Of a DNA stretch of 64,000 nucleotides, positions 60,265 through 64,000 are shown in pieces. The notes under the pieces are model-generated. The model was not told the DNA's origin, did no database searches, and saw only the letters and a list, made by a program, of their open reading frames with translations. Position 1 is the first letter of the stretch. Every line of letters begins with the position of its first letter. Source of the stretch: JANQOH01 sp965214495 (GTDB taxonomy: Bacteria > Pseudomonadota > Alphaproteobacteria > UBA7887); contig OZ243958.1 in NCBI GenBank assembly GCA_965214495.1, positions 2,790,001 through 2,854,000 on the forward strand, read 5' to 3'. Both the position numbers and the translations under genes were made by a program.

Positions 60265-60516
60265 CTAACCGCCGCAGTGGATGTCGGAGCGGTACAATGT
60301 GAAGCTGCCGTCAGGCTTGCGATAATAGGTTGCCGCGGTGACCGCGCGAGCGCTCGACCAAGGCGAATACAGTTCACATCCAGCGCTGTAGGAACTGGCG
60401 GGAACCATATAGTAGTCCTCGTCAAGATAGACGGCGCCCGACGGAACCGGGGTCGTAGATTCCGCGCAGGCGCCAAGTGTGAGAAGAACCGCCGCTGCAA
60501 GGCTCCTGAAAAGCAT
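60265..60516 (-). CDS. Small lipoprotein, unknown function
   Basis: The 83-residue protein has a lipoprotein signal (FRSLAAAVLLTLGACAES, lipobox LGAC) and a short mature domain with two more cysteines (AGCELYSP, DIHCGG). ATG 60516 has GGAGGAGG upstream, a strong ribosome-binding site. I recognise no family. The last part (PDGSFTLYRSD) recurs 0.5 kb away in the remnant at 60736-60890, so a paralogue once lay next to it. Confidence 0.72.
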   Translation of the reverse strand: MLFRSLAAAVLLTLGACAESTTPVPSGAVYLDEDYYMVPASSYSAGCELYSPWSSARAVTAATYYRKPDGSFTLYRSDIHCGG

Positions 60517-60735
60517 CGATCCCTCCTCCTCGAATCGGAAGCGCAGACTCGTCTTCGCCGTGGCGGCCAACACCCGGATCGGCCGAGGCGTCGTGGTCCG
60601 GTCCGATGCGAACCCGGCACTCCAGCCCGGCCGACGGATCGCCACCGTCGCATGGTGTCTTATACACAATTTGCGGCTGGTTTTCCCGCTCGCGAGGTCG
60701 GCGGGAGGCGCGTCCTCGATCGAACATCCGGACGG

Positions 60736-60890
60736 TCATTTGCATCCGACGCCCTCGCCCGAGGATTCCGGGATGGCGGCTCTCGCCCGGGTCCATTCGG
60801 GGGAGTGTTCCGGCAGCGCGCGGCCTTCCGGCGTCTGGCGGCCGTCGCAATCGGCGTCGGAGCGGTATAGCGTGAAGCTGCCGTCCGGCC
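60736..60890 (-). pseudogene. C-terminal tail of a second small lipoprotein
   Basis: The frame reads PDGSFTLYRSDADCDGRQ and ends EGVGCK at 60736. The first part matches the end of the lipoprotein at 60265-60516 in protein, and closely in bases (GTCGGAGCGGTATAGCGTGA against GTCGGAGCGGTACAATGTGA on the plus strand). Its own start and signal peptide are gone: directly upstream the sequence turns into the NnrS relic. Confidence 0.65.
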
Positions 60891-61360
60891 AGAAAGAAGC
60901 CAATCGGCACGAAAGCATAGCCGATATGAGGTATGAGGACCAACGGCTCGCGCCAAGTGGGCCCGCCGGTCCAGAGCGACATGCGAATCACATGAAGCAC
61001 CGCCGCCGCGAGGAGCGCGACGCCCGTGACCGTTGCCTCCGGCTGAGCGACCCAAAGGAAAAAAGGCGGTGCCCGTTACGCCGAGAGCGACCATGTCGAA
61101 GCGGCCGAAAGGCGTCGGCAGCACCGCGCTCCCTCGCTTGGCGAGCCAGTTGCGCATGAAGCTCGGCACGATCCGTCCGCCGATCAGGATGACGAGGCCG
61201 ACGGCGGCGGCGATTCCTGCCCGCAAGGCGTAGTCCGTCATGCCGAATACGAAGACCTCGGCATGGAACAGGATGTTGGCAGCGGCGAGAAGCGTGACGA
61301 TCGCCGCGACCTTGGCGTTGCGCTGGTCCCGGCCGGCGACGATCTCGCGGAGTATGCGGA
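60888..61360 (-). pseudogene. NnrS-family membrane protein relic
   Basis: One frame reads RNAKVAAIVTLLAAANILFH, RAGIAAAVGLVILIGGRIVP and SFMRNWLAKRGS, typical of the middle of NnrS (heme-copper membrane protein tied to NO and nitrite metabolism). After a frame change near 61060 it continues LHVIRMSLWTGGPTWREPL and IGYAFVPIGFFLAG. Both the N-terminal half and the C-terminus are missing. The end joins the lipoprotein tail at about 60890. Confidence 0.75.
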
Positions 61361-61431
61361 CAGGAGGCCGTCGAGACACTCGAGGCCATGGTGCCGGCTG
61401 CTTGTCGCCGCGGTCCAATCGCTCGCGCCGG

Positions 61432-62913
61432 TCAACCGCGGCCGCCCAGCGCCAGAGGCGCCACCACATGTACGAATCCGGTCAATACGAGAATACTGAT
61501 CAGGTTGACGAGCAATCCGACGCGCATCATCTGCGGGATCGTCACGTGGTCGGACGCGAAAACGATCGCATTGGGCGGGGTTGCGACCGGCAGCATGAAG
61601 GCGCAGCTCGCGGCGAGCGCGACCGCGATGCTCAAGGGCAGCGGGTCACCGAGCAGGCCGAACGAGACCGCCGCGGCAATCGGCAGAAAGGTTGCGGTCG
61701 TCGCGGTATTGCTGCTCAATTCGGTGAGCAGCACGATCAGTGCGACCACGGCAAGCGTGAGAACAATCGGCGACGCCGTGCCGATCGTGTCGATTCCGCC
61801 GGCGATCCATGCGGCGAGTCCACTGGATTGGAATGCCGCGGCGAGGCTCAGGCCGCCGCCGAACAACACAAGAATGCCCCATGGCAGAGCCTTGGCATGA
61901 TCCCAGTCCATCAACCGGGTGCCGCGCCGTCCGGACGGCACCAGAAACGTCAGCAGGGCACAGAACACAGCGATCTCTGCATCGCCCAGAGCGTCGAAAC
62001 CGGTTACGCGCACGATCGTCGGGCGAGCCACCCACAGCGCAGCGGCGAGAACGAATATCGCGGCGGTGCGGCGCTCGGCGGTGGAGAGCTTACCCAGTCC
62101 CCGACGGCCGGTGGCGAGGGCGTCGCCGCGATGTCCCGCCGCCATGCGGCCGACCGCTGGAAAAGAGACCTTGACCAGCACGAGCCAGATAATCGGCATC
62201 AGGATCAGAACCAGAGGCACGGCAAAGGCCATCCACAGGCCGAAGCCGATCTCGAACCCGTAGGTCTCGGCGATGAACGCCGCGAGAAACGCGTTGGGCG
62301 GCGTGCCGATCAATGTTCCGAGGCCGCCGACATTTGCGGCATAGGCGACGGCAAGCATGAGAGCCGGCGCGTATTCGCGGCGAGCGACGTCTTCACCTGC
62401 ACCGTTCGTCTCGGCGATCATCGCGACCGTGGAAGCGGCGATCGGCAGCATCAGCATCGCGGTTGCCGTGTTGCTGAGCCACATGCTGAGGACCGCGGTC
62501 GTCACCATGACACCGGCGATCACGCGCGCCGGTCTGTCTCCGAACAGCCGCAACAGGTTTATCGCTACGCGGCGGTGCAGATCCCAACGCTGAACCGTGA
62601 GCGCCAGGACGAATCCACCGAGAAAGAGGAAGATCAGCGGATTGGCGAACGGTTTGGCGGCATCGTCGATCGTGGCGATCTCCAGCAGCGGGAACAGCAC
62701 GAGGGGCAGGAGCGCGGTCGCGGGTAGCGGGATCGCTTCACTCGCCCACCAGGTCGCCATGAGCAGGGCGACCGCGGCGGTTCGCCACGCCATCTCGGGC
62801 ATGCCCGCCGGCGCAGGCAGTATGAGGACAAGCGCGAACCCGGCGGCGCCGGCGATCAGGCCGATCCGCCGTCGCGACGATGATTGGCTGCCTTGATCTC
62901 GTGGAGCTGCCAC
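61432..62913 (-). CDS. DASS/SLC13-family transporter (dicarboxylate or sulfate)
   Basis: This 493-residue protein has about 12 membrane segments. The two SNT sodium-site motifs of the family are seen in MWLSNTATAMLMLPI and TELSSNTATTATFLPIAAA. WWASEAIPLPATALLPLVLFPL is also typical. It should import a di- or tricarboxylate, or sulfate, with sodium. No regulator or enzyme neighbour tells the substrate. Confidence 0.88.
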   Translation of the reverse strand: MAAPRDQGSQSSSRRRIGLIAGAAGFALVLILPAPAGMPEMAWRTAAVALLMATWWASEAIPLPATALLPLVLFPLLEIATIDDAAKPFANPLIFLFLGGFVLALTVQRWDLHRRVAINLLRLFGDRPARVIAGVMVTTAVLSMWLSNTATAMLMLPIAASTVAMIAETNGAGEDVARREYAPALMLAVAYAANVGGLGTLIGTPPNAFLAAFIAETYGFEIGFGLWMAFAVPLVLILMPIIWLVLVKVSFPAVGRMAAGHRGDALATGRRGLGKLSTAERRTAAIFVLAAALWVARPTIVRVTGFDALGDAEIAVFCALLTFLVPSGRRGTRLMDWDHAKALPWGILVLFGGGLSLAAAFQSSGLAAWIAGGIDTIGTASPIVLTLAVVALIVLLTELSSNTATTATFLPIAAAVSFGLLGDPLPLSIAVALAASCAFMLPVATPPNAIVFASDHVTIPQMMRVGLLVNLISILVLTGFVHVVAPLALGGRG

Positions 62914-63060
62914 GGATGCACCGGCCGGCAGAGCGATGGGACGAGGACGGTTCTACCGGCGGTGCCGCCGGCCGCAACGAAGATCGGGGCTCTGGCGAAA
63001 CCAGCGGCCGCGCCGTCCGCAAACGCGCACGTCACAGGGTGAGCAGGCCCCGCGGTCGCC

Positions 63061-63366
63061 CTAATGCGACATCAGGACCGGCACGGTCATCCTGCCCAGG
63101 ATCTCACGCGTCACGCCGCCCAAGAGCGGCTCCCGCAGGCGGTGGTGACCATAGGCGTCCGTCACCAGGAGATCGACCCCGAAATCGGCGATCGAGGACA
63201 GCAGGGCATCGCTGGCGCTGATCTCCGACCGCACCGTGTGCCGGGCCTCGGCCTTGACGCCATGCCACGCCGGATGAGCGCTGATATCGGTGCCGGGCAC
63301 GTGCCGGTCATCACCCGTGTCGATGCCAGGAACGATCACGGCGTTCGCTTGCCGCAGCAGCGGCAG
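63061..63366 (-). pseudogene. Universal stress protein (UspA family) C-terminal relic
   Basis: The frame ends with the UspA tail: FGVDLLVTDAYGHHRLREPL, then LGGVTREILGRMTVPVLMSH, which holds the ATP-binding G-x2-G-x(9)-G-S/T-like region. Upstream it reads LPLLRQANAVIVPGIDTG, then an in-frame TAG at 63369-63367 and no recognisable sequence. The N-terminal domain is missing, so it is decayed or truncated. Confidence 0.65.
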
Positions 63367-63428
63367 CTATCGGGGCGCGCATCCCTTGACCGCCATCAAC
63401 CGCTCACACCGACCGGGCAGCGACGGAA

Positions 63429-64000
63429 TCACGATTTGCCGAAGCGATAGGCGATCCAGTAGACGAGCCCCACGAGAAGGCCGCCGCCGATCACGTTGCC
63501 CACCGTGACCGGCACGAGATTCCTCACCAGCCCGCCGATCGTGACGCCGTCGTCGATGAGCATGCCCAACGGAATGAAATACATGTTCGCGACACTGTGC
63601 TCGAAGCCCAGCGCGACGAACGCCGAGACCGGAAATATGATGGCGAGGACTTTTCCGGACACCTGCCGCGCCGCGTAGCTGAGCCAGACGGCGAGGCAGA
63701 CCAGCGCATTGCACAGAATGCCCCGAATCAGGGCTTGCTCGAGAGGGAGCGCGGTCTTGCTCTGGGCAATGGCGACGGCGGTGCGGGAGACCGCACCGTC
63801 TCCCGTGAGCAGGGTCCCGGACCAGAACACGAACGCCGCTGTCGCCACGGCGCCGACCAGATTGCCCGCATAGACCAGCATCCAGTTTCGGATCAGCGCG
63901 ATGGTGGTGATCTTGCGGTCCGCCCAGGCCATGACGATCAAATTGTTCCCCGTGAAAAGTTCGGCGCCGGCAATGACGACCAGTATCAGACCGAGCGAGA
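63429..64000 (-). CDS. Formate/nitrite transporter family protein (5' end outside window)
   Basis: The last 190 residues of an FNT channel are visible. They read GAELFTGNNLIVMAWADRK, NWMLVYAGNLVGAVATAAF, then FVALGFEHSVANMYFIPLG with the central conserved His of the FNT pore, and NLVPVTVGNVIGGGLLVGL. The frame is open to base 64000, so the start lies to the right. FNT proteins pass formate, nitrite or hydrosulfide across the inner membrane. The NnrS relic nearby hints at past nitrogen-oxide metabolism in this spot. Confidence 0.88.
   Translation of the reverse strand, partial: SLGLILVVIAGAELFTGNNLIVMAWADRKITTIALIRNWMLVYAGNLVGAVATAAFVFWSGTLLTGDGAVSRTAVAIAQSKTALPLEQALIRGILCNALVCLAVWLSYAARQVSGKVLAIIFPVSAFVALGFEHSVANMYFIPLGMLIDDGVTIGGLVRNLVPVTVGNVIGGGLLVGLVYWIAYRFGKS

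Noticed and set aside
61240..62727. A 495-residue plus-strand frame opposite the DASS transporter
   Set aside because: Rich in Arg, Glu and His without a domain; it is the shadow of the membrane protein gene.

Overview
The window is a high-GC alphaproteobacterial chromosome segment, most likely from a Rhodospirillales-type organism. The evidence is gene content: gapR (DUF2312), DUF3576 and DUF4164 are largely alphaproteobacterial families; zapA is followed by a probable 6S RNA and a 5-formyl-THF cyclo-ligase; and there is a ruvCAB-ybgC-tolQRAB block and a lanthanide-type PQQ alcohol dehydrogenase with pqqABCDE. The taxon is an inference; no rRNA gene is present.

Layout. 1-6.9 kb holds acyl-CoA metabolism: a carboxyltransferase cut by the left edge, an orphan HlyD protein, a two-subunit CoA-transferase, a MetE-like protein and an acyl-CoA synthetase. 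6.9-8.1 kb is a small accessory spot with a 161-bp MITE-like element and a DUF7662/PIN pair that looks like a toxin-antitoxin module. 8.2-21.4 kb is conserved core: tRNA-Arg, zapA, 6S RNA, folate and nucleic-acid genes, ruvCAB, ybgC-tolQRAB (no pal follows), gapR, a YqgE with a signal peptide, tsaD, gpsA and dapD. 21.4-30.6 kb holds a HAD phosphatase, an ABC exporter whose permease is frameshifted, a CobC-like phosphatase and CobD, a SYLF protein, SCO/PCu(A)C copper-handling proteins, a YgjP-type peptidase that has lost its HExxH segment, and a class A PBP.

30.6-35.3 kb is the clearest foreign island. It contains a decayed acyl-CoA ligase piece, a visibly AT-richer type II restriction-modification pair, two unrelated integrase relics lying back to back on opposite strands, and a gene made of nearly identical ankyrin repeats. 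35.3-46.2 kb returns to core genes: guaB, rlmE, ndk, an ABC-F ATPase, a Tat-exported solute-binding protein, a DUF3576 lipoprotein, leuS, lptE and holA.

46.2-60.2 kb is dominated by periplasmic oxidation. First come an unrecognised secreted protein, a twin-CX6C mini-protein, two Sel1-type proteins and a c-type cytochrome. After htpG, tRNA-Ser and a frameshifted membrane glycosyltransferase-like gene come the PQQ dehydrogenase, with the extra Asp of lanthanide enzymes, and a secreted rhodanese. The operon pqqA-pqqB-pqqC-pqqD-pqqE-methyltransferase follows; from pqqB onward every junction is a 4-base stop/start overlap. The dehydrogenase should pass electrons from PQQ to a cytochrome c; the cytochrome at 47.9-48.4 kb is a candidate partner by location and predicted export only.

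60.2-64.0 kb is partly decaying. It has a small lipoprotein, an NnrS relic fused to the tail of a paralogue of that lipoprotein, a DASS-family transporter, a universal-stress-protein relic and a formate/nitrite-family channel cut by the right edge. I did not find a clearly new multi-gene system. The best candidates are the DUF7662/PIN pair, the small-protein/cytochrome operon at 47-49 kb, and the methyltransferase coupled to pqqE.
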